The position numbers and the translations under genes were made by a program. From the NCBI GenBank assembly GCA_029261675.1, contig JAJDBA010000060.1, positions 1-24,550 of the forward strand: 24,550 nucleotides of DNA. The letters run 5' to 3'. Source of the DNA: Nitrospinaceae bacterium (GTDB lineage: Bacteria > Nitrospinota > Nitrospinia > Nitrospinales > VA-1). The notes under the pieces are model-generated. The model worked only from the letters and a program-made list of their open reading frames with translations. It did not search any database and was not told where the DNA came from. Shown piece after piece: positions 14,226 through 22,713 of this stretch (position 1 is its first letter; each line of letters starts with the position of its first letter).

Positions 14226-16076
14226 CTATTCCAGAAAGCCCACTCGCTCGACACTGAATATGGATGGGATAAAAGGCGGCCAGAAATTTGGCTCTTGAAA
14301 TCTTACATCCCAACCCCAGTTTCGAGTTGGCCCTGAATAACAATTACCCCCTAAACACCAGAGCCCATCAGCTTGTTCACTATTCCAAAGGTTGACAAAT
14401 GACCCACGGAAATTCAAGGCAGCCCCTGTCCACCATTCATGAAGCCGCGGATAGGAATGCACACCGCCACTATAATTGGAACCGTTTTCGCTTGTTGGAA
14501 GATGTCCGGCAAAAAGAGCAGCAAAGATTGTGGTCTCTGATCCACGATAGTTATTGAAAAGCTGATTCTGGGTAATGTTACAAGTTTTCGTGTTGAAAGC
14601 GTTCGAAAGAACATTCATGGCATCGCCGACCAAGGCAACACCTTTTGTGTTGATGGTATTGAAATCACCATGGATATAAATTGGATTATCTGTAGCCAAA
14701 GTAGTTTCGTCTGACAATTGCGGACTGGATGTAGCAGCGATGGGCAATAACCGAATAGCCTGCAGATCGCCATTCTGGTTAGTAAAGTTCGCATTCGGAG
14801 AACGCGAGGTATAGATCAATATACCATCGCCTGCCAAAGCTAGGCCCTGATCCGCAAGATAGGCTTCATACCAAAGACCCAGAGAATAAAGATCTATATC
14901 GGTAGTATCTACATTCCGCCCACCTTCACGACAATCCTGAAACGCGTTGTTTGTTTCCCGGATGACCGGCATCGGCAATCCTGCTATGGGGTTGCCAGCA
15001 GAAGACTGGCCTGCCAAAACCAGAGCGGTGACATCTGTATAAACAGGTCGCGAAACATAGACTTCTATATTGTTTGCTCCCAGCCCACCTGTGCCGATGA
15101 TAGTCATGCCATCAATAGTGGCTTTTCCAGGTGCACCGGCCCGTTGTTCATAAAACGCTCCGCGCTTGAACAAATCTTTAGAAGGTGTGGTGTAAGGTTC
15201 CTCATTGATCAACACAAAATTGTTAAACCGAGCCTCTTCTGAAGCTTCATTGTCGGAAGTAATATTTACACCCAACGTTTCGGTTTCATCATTATCGAAT
15301 GTGAGACCCGTACTGGAGGTTTTCACAACAACAGTATCTTCGTAATTCGTACCGCTATTTTTCGCGTAGGTATAAATATTCCCAACAGCAGTCATGGAAT
15401 GCGGTGACATATTGTTATCATCATCATAGTTTCGCAAATTGATATGTTTGTTGGTTCCGGAAGACCCAATATAAATGTCGGCATTGGAATGAATGCGGCC
15501 CCAACTGTTCATATCTGGGCCTGGGAATAATTCCAAGTCGGCGGAGTTGCCGCTTTGACCGTAAAACACGAAATACTGCACCAGTGGTGTTTCCAATATT
15601 CGGACCGTCTCGTTCACTGATTCAGTGGAAGAATCTATGAGTGATTCCGATTCAGCGTTTATGTCGTAACTGTGGGCATAATGATAAATAATGGTATTAC
15701 CTACCACTGTCTGATAAAGGAAAGGTTCCAGCGGATTTTCTATTTTATATTTGACCGCATAATTGCGGTAATTGGCAACATTGATATAACCGTCACCATC
15801 GGCACCTGCTTGATCTACAGATTCGGTGTAAGGGGTTAGATCTTCAAATTCGTTAATGATATCGTTCACTGCCAAATCAAGCCCCACCTCTGCAGAATAA
15901 AAAGCATTTTTGCCTTTTTTATGCGCTTCGGAAGTTTCTAAATTTAAAGTTATCGTTTGCAAGGCAGCAAAGGAGACCGCTGCCATTGCAGCCAGAACAA
16001 ATAAATAAACCAGCATGGTGCTTCCTTGTTCCTGATTGGCATAACTTATATGATTTCTATTGAGTAATTTTTTCAT
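14226..16076 (-). CDS. Large PilX-type minor pilin, first cassette
   Basis: A 616-residue PilX-like protein, more than three times classical PilX length. After a basic leader (MKKLLNRNH...NQEQG) comes STMLVYLFVLAAMAAVSFAA, then the hallmark KNAFYSAEVGLDLAVNDI at about 56-73. A degenerate Asp/Gly loop (DQAGADGDGYINVAN) lies near residues 88-102. The rest is a large beta-rich domain (for example WGRIHSNADIYIGSSG and NPIYIHGDFNTINTKGVALV, similar in style to the IHSN region of the other PilX), ending in a Trp-rich segment with a Cys pair (LWCLGGNCYSG, RNWGWDV, NFWPPF). The ATG overlaps the pilV stop codon (ATGA). It lies immediately before the large pilW, 21 nt apart. Partnership of PilX1 and PilW1 at the pilus tip is inference. 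Confidence 0.83.
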   Translation of the reverse strand: MKKLLNRNHISYANQEQGSTMLVYLFVLAAMAAVSFAALQTITLNLETSEAHKKGKNAFYSAEVGLDLAVNDIINEFEDLTPYTESVDQAGADGDGYINVANYRNYAVKYKIENPLEPFLYQTVVGNTIIYHYAHSYDINAESESLIDSSTESVNETVRILETPLVQYFVFYGQSGNSADLELFPGPDMNSWGRIHSNADIYIGSSGTNKHINLRNYDDDNNMSPHSMTAVGNIYTYAKNSGTNYEDTVVVKTSSTGLTFDNDETETLGVNITSDNEASEEARFNNFVLINEEPYTTPSKDLFKRGAFYEQRAGAPGKATIDGMTIIGTGGLGANNIEVYVSRPVYTDVTALVLAGQSSAGNPIAGLPMPVIRETNNAFQDCREGGRNVDTTDIDLYSLGLWYEAYLADQGLALAGDGILIYTSRSPNANFTNQNGDLQAIRLLPIAATSSPQLSDETTLATDNPIYIHGDFNTINTKGVALVGDAMNVLSNAFNTKTCNITQNQLFNNYRGSETTIFAALFAGHLPTSENGSNYSGGVHSYPRLHEWWTGAALNFRGSFVNLWNSEQADGLWCLGGNCYSGPTRNWGWDVRFQEPNFWPPFIPSIFSVERVGFLE

Positions 16077-16597
16077 TCTATGAATTGCCTCCTGTGAAGT
16101 ACCGAAGCCATTTCCAATTCTTTGTTTGTGCCGCGGCTATCGGTCCAACTTGTTGTCACCAAAACTTCCAGCATATGGATAGATAAAGGATCATTAAACG
16201 TTTCGTCTCCCCCTGAAGGAAAAACCTGTAATTGCCAAGTCACATTGAAATCCCCATCTTGTTCTGTTTTAGAATAGGTCCAGTCATCATCTTGGGTTAA
16301 TCCCTCATCCGTTAAATAAGTTGTGACCAAGTAATCAAACCCAAATGCTCCACCTGTTGGATCGTTGGCAGAAAAACCTTTTATTTGTTCAATTTTATTC
16401 GTCGTCTTCATCGTGGCTTCGGTGACCAGCCTGGAATTATTTTGATAGAAGATAACCGAGTCAGCAGTTTTGATGAGACCGAAGAGACCAACCGCCAGAA
16501 CCACCACGCTCACCATCACTTCTACCAAGGTGAAGCCTTTCTGATTTCGGCCTGCTTGCAATAAATTAGTTGTATTGGTCAAAGTTTTCATTTCCAT
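16073..16597 (-). CDS. PilV-type minor pilin, first cassette
   Basis: A 174-residue prepilin. The leader ends RNQKG, then FTLVEVMVSVVVLAVGLFGL with Glu at mature position 5, typical of PilV/GspI-like proteins, followed by the alpha-1 helix (EATMKTTNKIEQIKGF). The C-terminal strand LEVLVTTSWTDSRGTNKEL is the usual PilV ending. Its start ATG lies inside the last codons of fimT (10-nt overlap) with no clear Shine-Dalgarno, so it depends on coupling; a second ATG two codons later is equivalent. It overlaps pilX by 4 nt at the other end. Confidence 0.87.
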   Translation of the reverse strand: MEMKTLTNTTNLLQAGRNQKGFTLVEVMVSVVVLAVGLFGLIKTADSVIFYQNNSRLVTEATMKTTNKIEQIKGFSANDPTGGAFGFDYLVTTYLTDEGLTQDDDWTYSKTEQDGDFNVTWQLQVFPSGGDETFNDPLSIHMLEVLVTTSWTDSRGTNKELEMASVLHRRQFIE

Positions 16598-17184
16598 GGA
16601 GGAGTATCGGCTGCGCTATAAGCCCAATAATCAACACCGCCCGTAGCCTGTAAAACAGAAATCAAACGAGCACGGTCATTGGTAACTCCAATATCATTCA
16701 CGTGTAATAATAATATTTTTCCCGTAGCGGTAGCCTGCCCCCGGGAATCGAAGACAACTTCCTGGGCTCCACCGAACGAAACAGCAGAGGTAACAGCATT
16801 ACCGTCCGTATCTGTAATACCCACGTTGTATGCAAACTGCACATCATTTTCGAGCAAAGCATTTTTTAAATTTTCTCCAGCGTCTACAGTCCCATCGCCA
16901 TCGTTATCTTCATGAATCGTATAAGTATTGGCAACCAAGTTGAAAGTAACCCGCACATCATTGTTACTTTTTACAGCAGCGGTGCGAGCCAACATTAAGT
17001 CAAAATATACTTTTTGGGCTTGACCATCGATCTCGTGCTTTTCCTTCCATTTTGAAAAATTTGGAATTGCTATCGCTGAAACTATTCCTATGATCGCCAT
17101 GGTGACAATTAACTCGATTAAGGTGAAACCTTTTTTTGACTCAAGGAAACGTTTTAATCCTTTTAACCTTCTTATGTGTAACAT
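16588..17184 (-). CDS. FimT/GspH-type minor pilin with a canonical EF-hand-type loop
   Basis: A 198-residue prepilin. The basic leader ends ESKKG at residue 19, then FTLIELIVTMAIIGIVSAIA with Glu at mature position 5, and IPNFSKWKEKHEI. The GspH/FimT globular domain follows (LMLARTAAVKSNNDVRVTF is the family's A-R-x-x-A-x-x-x-x motif; VVFDSRGQATATG is its F-x-x-x-G strand). Inserted between strands is a canonical calcium loop, DNDGDGTVDAGE at 93-104. FimT proteins in other species can bind DNA for natural transformation; whether this one does is unknown. The start has AGGA seven bases upstream. It is the first gene of the first cassette, behind its own sigma-54-like promoter. Confidence 0.87.
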   Translation of the reverse strand: MLHIRRLKGLKRFLESKKGFTLIELIVTMAIIGIVSAIAIPNFSKWKEKHEIDGQAQKVYFDLMLARTAAVKSNNDVRVTFNLVANTYTIHEDNDGDGTVDAGENLKNALLENDVQFAYNVGITDTDGNAVTSAVSFGGAQEVVFDSRGQATATGKILLLHVNDIGVTNDRARLISVLQATGGVDYWAYSAADTPPWK

Positions 17185-17220
17185 TTCAGTTTCCTTTGTT
17201 TATCCTCAATAACAGGTGAT

Positions 17221-17237
17221 AGCAAAATAGAGGCCAA
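17221..17237 (-). promoter_or_regulatory. Sigma-54 (RpoN) -24/-12 promoter of the fimT minor-pilin operon
   Basis: Minus-strand TTGGCCTCTATTTTGCT has perfect TTGGC and TTGCT blocks separated by 7 bases, as in the consensus TTGGC-N7-TTGCW, with GG and GC 10 bases apart. The middle ACG of the -24 block is not conserved. The expected transcription start is near 17210, about 26 nt before the fimT ATG. It is the same promoter class as found before pilA. Confidence 0.68.
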
Positions 17238-17298
17238 AACTTTCTCAAAACTGCAGGCGAGAAAAATGATTATTTATTTTCAATGATTTACGAGCGTT

Positions 17299-17339
17299 AA
17301 AAAATATTCTCCCCCCACAAACAAGGGGGGGGGATATTT
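17299..17339 (-). terminator. Intrinsic terminator of the aroB-DUF4124 transcript
   Basis: Minus strand: a 15-bp stem formed by AAATATCCCCCCCCC and GGGGGGAGAATATTT (two G-T wobbles), with an 8-nt loop and a T6 run at the 3' side. It lies about 150 nt after the DUF4124 stop and just upstream of the fimT promoter, separating the two transcripts. It contains a run of nine G/C pairs. The rest of the gene-free stretch 17185-17490 holds only a GTTTTCC/GGAAAAC inverted repeat at 17383-17409. Confidence 0.75.
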
Positions 17340-17490
17340 ATATCTGGTGAATTGGCTTTATCTTATTTTATACATCTTTTATGTTTTCCGCACATGTTTT
17401 TAGGAAAACGCGATGTCTTAACTAAAGAATGTAAATAACTAATTTGAAAGGGAAACGATCAAGAGCAGAGCTTCTTTCTTTTGCAGGCAA

Positions 17491-18186
17491 TTAGTTTTTT
17501 TCCGGGTCATCGGGGTCTGCCAAAGCTTCTTTAAGTTGCTCTATAAATTTTTTTTCGCTGGCTGCCTGCCCATTGAGACGGCTAGAAAGTTTGTTGACCC
17601 GTGGACGAGTATTTTTGCTGATTAAAGCTCCATAAGTTGCAACTTCTTCGTCAGCTTTAATAGCCTTTTTTAAAAATAGGGTTATTTCTTTAAATAGAGG
17701 TCGTTCAAAAATAGAAATCTGTTCAACCAATGCCTGCTTCTGAGGAATCGTAGCTACTGCCGCACTCTTAAGTGTTTTCCATTTTCGAATACCATTAAGT
17801 CTATACCCAGGGGGGATCTTATAAATTTCATCGTAGCGTGGAATATCTTCCTCAAAAAAAGCAATCACGGCTTCTGCCGCTGATTTTTCAGATGCTGTCA
17901 GCCCTTCATCTTTTTTGGGTTCTTCGATTTCAGGAACCTCTTTTTCTTGATCGGACTTCTCTTCGGTTTTTATCGGACTTTTTGATTTTGGTATAGCAGG
18001 AGGGAGTTTCTTCTTAAAATATTTTTCTCTAAACTCTTCAGGTACACGGTTGGGATTGTCTGTGAAATGGATTTTCCCGAATTCGTCTTTCCATTTATAA
18101 ACTGCGGCTTTAGATTCGCCGCTACACAGGTGTAAAAGAATCGCCCCAAAAAGAAGGAGGATGATTTTGTGAAGCACTCGATTCAT
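17491..18186 (-). CDS. DUF4124 protein, upstream copy
   Basis: A 231-residue exported protein. A signal peptide covers about residues 1-28 (LHKIILLLFGAILLHLCSG, then ESKAA). The DUF4124 motif follows: VYKWKDEFGKIHFTDNPNRVP at 29-49. A Lys/Glu/Pro-rich linker runs to about 105, then a mostly helical domain containing IAFFEEDIPRYDEIYKIPPG and FLKKAIKADEEVATY. A Cys sits in the signal region but not in a clear lipobox. No function is known for the family. It begins 16 nt after aroB and ends before a strong terminator, so it is the last gene of the pil-aroB unit. Confidence 0.8.
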   Translation of the reverse strand: MNRVLHKIILLLFGAILLHLCSGESKAAVYKWKDEFGKIHFTDNPNRVPEEFREKYFKKKLPPAIPKSKSPIKTEEKSDQEKEVPEIEEPKKDEGLTASEKSAAEAVIAFFEEDIPRYDEIYKIPPGYRLNGIRKWKTLKSAAVATIPQKQALVEQISIFERPLFKEITLFLKKAIKADEEVATYGALISKNTRPRVNKLSSRLNGQAASEKKFIEQLKEALADPDDPEKN

Positions 18187-18202
18187 AGGTGAATACGTGT
18201 GA

Positions 18203-19285
18203 TTAAACTTGTGATTGCAACATTTCTAAAATATCCGCTTCCGGCATATCTTCGACAATTTCGACGGTTCCCATTTCTTTAACCAGGATAAACTTTATTT
18301 TATGGTTCATGGTTTTTTTATCATGGTAGAGAGATTCAATAACCTCCCTCGAATCCAAGTCGGGCCACTGGCTGGGCAAACCGCACTTTTTTACCAATTC
18401 GCGTAACCGAGTGGGAACCTCTTCCTGGCATTTTCCAAGTTGCTGCGATAGTTTAGCTGCGTATACCATTCCAATTGCTACAGCTTCTCCGTGGATGAAC
18501 TGCGAATAACCTGTTAATGCTTCGATAGCATGTCCCAGTGTGTGACCAAAATTTAAAATCATTCGATAATGGCTTTCGCGCTCATCTTTCTCTACCACCT
18601 TGGCTTTGATCGCACATGAAGTTTTAATAACATGGGCTAGACATTCATGATCCAACTGCAGAATTTTTTCTGCATTTTTTTCAAGGTAGTCGAAAAGGCT
18701 GGCATCTGAAATGACACCATATTTTATTACCTCGGCGAGTCCCGCACGAAACTCATTTTGTGGAAGAGTTTGTAAGGTATCCAAATCGGCAATCACCAAG
18801 CGAGGCTGATAAAATGCGCCGATCATGTTTTTTCCCTTGGGATGGTTGACCGCCGTTTTACCACCGACACTACTATCTACCTGGGAGAGCAATGTCGTCG
18901 GCACCTGAATAAATGGAATACCACGTTGGTAAGTGGCTGCAACGAATCCGGTGATATCGCCGATGACACCACCACCTAAAGCAATCAGGACAGACTTTCG
19001 ATCGCAATTGAAACCCAATAGCTGATCATAGATAATGTCTGCTTGATGAAGAGATTTTGAAGTTTCACCTTCCGGTACTTCAATGATATCTGTGGCCAAC
19101 CCTTGTTTTTTGAAACCAGCTAAGACCTTATCTCCATAGAGTTGTAAAAGGGAAGGGTGAGTGACCAAAATAATGCGGCTGGGCTGAAGAACCTTAGAGA
19201 GTAATTCACCTACACGGTCAAGAAGTCCGGAGCCAAGGAGAATATCGTAGCTTCTTTCGCCCAGATCAATGTTTAAACGTTGCAT
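18203..19285 (-). CDS. aroB: 3-dehydroquinate synthase
   Basis: Second step of the shikimate pathway: DAHP to 3-dehydroquinate, NAD- and zinc-dependent, cytoplasmic. The 360-residue length is standard. Visible motifs are PEGETSKS at 71-78, the NAD-binding GGGVIGDITGFVAATYQRG at 104-122, the loop TTLLSQVDSSVGGKTAVNH at 130-148 with NMIGAFYQP after it, the zinc-ligand region RAGLAEVIKYG, and the histidines of ILNFGHTLGHAIE and FIHGEAVAIGM. Placement directly after pilQ echoes the pilMNOPQ-aroK-aroB order of many Proteobacteria, but aroK is missing here. Confidence 0.96.
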   Translation of the reverse strand: MQRLNIDLGERSYDILLGSGLLDRVGELLSKVLQPSRIILVTHPSLLQLYGDKVLAGFKKQGLATDIIEVPEGETSKSLHQADIIYDQLLGFNCDRKSVLIALGGGVIGDITGFVAATYQRGIPFIQVPTTLLSQVDSSVGGKTAVNHPKGKNMIGAFYQPRLVIADLDTLQTLPQNEFRAGLAEVIKYGVISDASLFDYLEKNAEKILQLDHECLAHVIKTSCAIKAKVVEKDERESHYRMILNFGHTLGHAIEALTGYSQFIHGEAVAIGMVYAAKLSQQLGKCQEEVPTRLRELVKKCGLPSQWPDLDSREVIESLYHDKKTMNHKIKFILVKEMGTVEIVEDMPEADILEMLQSQV

Positions 19286-19340
19286 GAATGGGAAATTATT
19301 TTCTTAAAAGGATAATAAAATTTTACAGTCTTATTTTCCC

Positions 19341-21188
19341 TTAATTGTAACCATTGTCAACAATGGTTGGAGTAACAAAAACCAGAAGTTCGGTAATGGT
19401 GTCGGATTCGTTAAAACTTTTAAATAAATTTCCTAGAATTGGTATCTTGGAAAAAAATGGAACCGCCTTTTTATTTTCAGCCACATTGCTCTGATAAATG
19501 CCTCCGAGAACGGTGGTGTCGCCGCTACCTACCAAAACTTCAGTATGAGTTTCCTGGGTTGTAATCGTGGGGATATTCGTACCTGCCGTATTAGTAAAAT
19601 CAGCCGCATTTTTGGTTGCATCAATGACCATATAAACCTTTTTGTCGAAAGTCACATGCGGCAAAACCCTTAAACTGAGTTCGGCATCGACGAATTCAAT
19701 AGTCGTCCCATCTGTAGATGTCGTCTGGTAGGGAATTCTGCGACCACTTTGTATTCTCGCTTCTTTATTATCGGAAGTGGTTACCTTCGGACTAGAAAGT
19801 ATGCGACCTTTCCCCTGAGTCTCAAGAGCTTCCAATTGAATCGCCAGTGAAATATTTTTAGCAATGTTTCCTAGTGTAAGCCCAAAACCTGCCACGTTTC
19901 CTGTTCCTGCCCCACCAATATTTGCGGTCTGAGCTAGATCAACCAAAAAGCCTCTGCCGGTGGTCGCCGAGTCTGGACTCGCTAATGTTGTATTTCCATT
20001 AAGGGTATTACTAGATTCTGATAAATTTCCAGTAAACCCCCATTGGATTCCCAACTCCTGTGTAAAAGATTTACTGATCTCAACAATTTTGGATTCGATC
20101 AAAACCTGCGCTGTCGCCACATCAAGAACACGGATGGTCTCCAACATATCATCGACATGGTGACGAAGGTCATTCAAAATGATGGTATTGGTGCGGGCAT
20201 CAACCGTTACTCGCGCATCGACACGTGAACTTTTCAACGCATTAAGGCTGGTCGAGAGGTCTGTGATATTGGCATTATTTATTCGCACCACTTCTGTAAC
20301 CAGTTCCTGCGCATTTCTTTGGGTCGCAAGGTCGGTGGCAATTCTAGCTTTTTTCGCGGTGCGTGCAGATTCTTCTGCGGCCAAAGTACCCTGAGGTGCA
20401 ATGCGTACGATATTATTCCCCAAACACTCTCTGCCCAGAGCATTGTTGGCAAGAATCACTTCCATGGCCTCATTCCAAGGAACATCTGCCAGTCGCATAT
20501 TGACGCTGCCACTTAACCCAGGCGAAAGAATGATATTGAATCCACTGATATCCGCAAAAATACGAATCAAGTTGCGAACGTCTGCGTCTTGAAAATCAAG
20601 AGTGATGGTTTCTTTTTTTCCATATAACATGGGGTAGCAGGTATCATCATTAACTTCTTCGGCCTCGCTGAGGATGGTTGCCGCATCTTTGTGATGATCT
20701 TTCTGAACTGTTTTTTCACTCACTTTATTTTCAGGCGTACTCTCTATCGTTTGCGCCATTTCCAAAGCCATCGCTTGTAAATTTATGACCAGAATATTTT
20801 TTTCTGGTTTTTGAATTTCATAATCAGCCGCCCTATTAAGCGCGATCTCCAGCCGAAGAACACCTGCTTCTTCAAAGTGAAGTGGACGAATGGAATCGAC
20901 CAGCCCTTTATTTACCTGTATTTTTCCCGAGAGATTTCCCTTTTGCATATTCGGAAAATCCAATACTAAACGAAGAGGATTCAGCAGTTTGAATGCAGTG
21001 TATTGAACGGGTTGCGATGATTCTATAGTGACGACCGCATTTTCGCTTCCCATCGAATCGGTATTCAAGGCAACAATGTTTGCAGGAGATTTGGGAGTCT
21101 GCGCCGAAACCACATTCGATTGCCCCCAACCTGCGGCAACAAGGCATAATATAAATAACAAGGATTTTTTGAACAGATTCTGTTTCAT
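19341..21188 (-). CDS. pilQ: Type IV pilus secretin PilQ
   Basis: A 615-residue outer-membrane secretin through which the pilus emerges. A signal peptide covers about residues 1-29 (SLLFILCLVAAGWG, cleavage near VSA-Q). One AMIN domain (peptidoglycan binding) runs from about 45 to 135. The secretin/TonB short N-terminal (STN) domain starts at about 200 (ITLDFQDADVRNLIRIFADISGFNI), with a secretin N1 domain at about 293-355 (VTEVVRINNANITDLSTSL). The secretin core begins at about 360 (VLIESKIVEISKSFTQELGIQW) and includes the family signature VPFFSKIPILGNLFKS near the C-terminus. A Gly-rich segment (NIGGAGTGNVAGFGLTLG) is the usual gate region. The start has AAGGAG four bases upstream. Confidence 0.95.
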   Translation of the reverse strand: MKQNLFKKSLLFILCLVAAGWGQSNVVSAQTPKSPANIVALNTDSMGSENAVVTIESSQPVQYTAFKLLNPLRLVLDFPNMQKGNLSGKIQVNKGLVDSIRPLHFEEAGVLRLEIALNRAADYEIQKPEKNILVINLQAMALEMAQTIESTPENKVSEKTVQKDHHKDAATILSEAEEVNDDTCYPMLYGKKETITLDFQDADVRNLIRIFADISGFNIILSPGLSGSVNMRLADVPWNEAMEVILANNALGRECLGNNIVRIAPQGTLAAEESARTAKKARIATDLATQRNAQELVTEVVRINNANITDLSTSLNALKSSRVDARVTVDARTNTIILNDLRHHVDDMLETIRVLDVATAQVLIESKIVEISKSFTQELGIQWGFTGNLSESSNTLNGNTTLASPDSATTGRGFLVDLAQTANIGGAGTGNVAGFGLTLGNIAKNISLAIQLEALETQGKGRILSSPKVTTSDNKEARIQSGRRIPYQTTSTDGTTIEFVDAELSLRVLPHVTFDKKVYMVIDATKNAADFTNTAGTNIPTITTQETHTEVLVGSGDTTVLGGIYQSNVAENKKAVPFFSKIPILGNLFKSFNESDTITELLVFVTPTIVDNGYN

Positions 21189-21207
21189 AAGCTCCTTCTA
21201 TCCTTTT

Positions 21208-22674
21208 CTAAATTTTTTGTGAAAACTCAATGGTTCTCTGGCGAGTTAAAATATTCCCCAGGTAATCACGAGATTTCTCGATAACAATAATTCTTTCGGA
21301 CTCGATTTCATCAACAAACCCAAATTGTGGGCCAATGATATCTCCTTTTCCCACCGCATGCCCCTTGCTGTCCGACGTTTCTATCAGGGCTAAAGTTTTC
21401 GAGTTTTTTGAAATGATTCCCGTCAATCTCAAATTCTTGTATTCTAGCTGCACAGAACTTTTTGGAACTTTTGTTTCTCTGGCTTTTTCCAGAATGGTTC
21501 GATAAGTTTCCACCGCATCAGCATATTCATCATCGTTCATTGCTTCGAGATCGTCTTTACTATTGAATAGGCGTTCATAGTGTTTCATTTTTCTGAACAG
21601 CTCGGGACGTTTCGTTTCAATTTTTTCCATTACATACAGAGCAATGGGTGGAATGCTTTCCAACTCATTGCCAAATTGACGTGCACTGGACAACGGCGGA
21701 GCCTTCGGACCCTCTACTGGCCCTTTATCGGTGAAAAGAGGTTTAAATGGATCGCGGAGTTGGACCAATAGATACCGCTGACCTGGAGGAGCGAGTTCCC
21801 GTAATAATGGAAATTCAGGACCGCCTTCATCAATTTCAATTAGTAATTCTCTTTGCACCTTATGGACATCGACCATAGCCTTTTTTATTCCTTGATCAAA
21901 TCCCTGTAACTCGGACGACACAAACCATCGTCCTGCACGTGATTCCAGAAAGTTGGCATATCTCTTTAATTCCTTTACATCTATATTTCTGTAAGCAAAT
22001 AGTTTCTGATGTAGAACCTGCTCGCGGATAGGCTCTATGACTTCATCCTTCAGCATCCTTATTACCTTAACCAGCCGTTTTCCTTGCAACAGATTATTGA
22101 ATGGAAACATAGCTTCCACATAGGCCAGATAAAGAGACTTTATATTTGGCGATAAGAGTCCAGCAGCTTCTATTCTTTCCACCACTAACAAGCGTGACTC
22201 ACTGGGGGGTGTATTCATAATGCCCCTTGTAAATTTCTCCCGTTCTCTTTTATTCTCGGGTGAGATAGCCTCGCTTTCGGCTTTCAAAATTTTTCGGCCG
22301 GTTCGGCTGTTGAACCATTCCATAGATGTTTCCGCATGCTCCTGACTGAACTTTTTTCGAAAAACTTTTTTCAAATTTGCTCGAATATGATTTGCACTAT
22401 CTCCGTGGCGCATAAGATTTTTGGCAAACCCACTTTGGCTCGCCTTTAATGCCTGTGGATCAATATTTTTGTGATGCTCTAAAGCAGATTCCGCATCAAG
22501 GTAGCGATTATTTAATCCGCTAGTCCAAAATAATCTTTCAATAGTTTTATTTTGAAGTTTAACTCCGGCTGGCATTGCACCCATTTTGGCCAAGGCTTGT
22601 CCAGAGAACGAAAAGTTCATCAAGACCCAACTCAAAAATAAAATCAGAAAATATGTTTTTTTAAATTCTTTCAT
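21208..22674 (-). CDS. pilP: Oversized PilP-type pilus assembly protein with N-terminal DUF2059-like repeats
   Basis: A 488-residue protein in the pilP position. It has a signal peptide (residues about 5-29, ending GQALA) but no lipobox cysteine, although PilP is normally a lipoprotein. Residues about 100-140 and 230-270 carry two similar helical units (EWFNSRTGRKIL and NFLESRAGRWFV), resembling DUF2059. The PilP part is split: RDPFKPLF at about 307-314, then a ~95-residue helical insert, then the C-terminal beta domain NLRLTGIISK...HAVGKGDIIGPQFGFVDEIE from about 414. Typical PilP is only about 170-180 residues. I place the start at ATG 22674 (MKEFKK); a GTG at 22686 would add four residues. 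It lies between pilO and pilQ, so a PilQ-contacting role is expected from position. Confidence 0.83.
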   Translation of the reverse strand: MKEFKKTYFLILFLSWVLMNFSFSGQALAKMGAMPAGVKLQNKTIERLFWTSGLNNRYLDAESALEHHKNIDPQALKASQSGFAKNLMRHGDSANHIRANLKKVFRKKFSQEHAETSMEWFNSRTGRKILKAESEAISPENKREREKFTRGIMNTPPSESRLLVVERIEAAGLLSPNIKSLYLAYVEAMFPFNNLLQGKRLVKVIRMLKDEVIEPIREQVLHQKLFAYRNIDVKELKRYANFLESRAGRWFVSSELQGFDQGIKKAMVDVHKVQRELLIEIDEGGPEFPLLRELAPPGQRYLLVQLRDPFKPLFTDKGPVEGPKAPPLSSARQFGNELESIPPIALYVMEKIETKRPELFRKMKHYERLFNSKDDLEAMNDDEYADAVETYRTILEKARETKVPKSSVQLEYKNLRLTGIISKNSKTLALIETSDSKGHAVGKGDIIGPQFGFVDEIESERIIVIEKSRDYLGNILTRQRTIEFSQKI

Positions 22675-22713
22675 AATTCTTAACACGGTTTCATCAAACG
22701 GAATTTGCTAGTA

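Noticed and set aside
17383..17409. GTTTTCC/GGAAAAC inverted repeat
   Set aside because: Seven pairs with a 13-nt loop and no T run; too weak to name as a terminator or operator.
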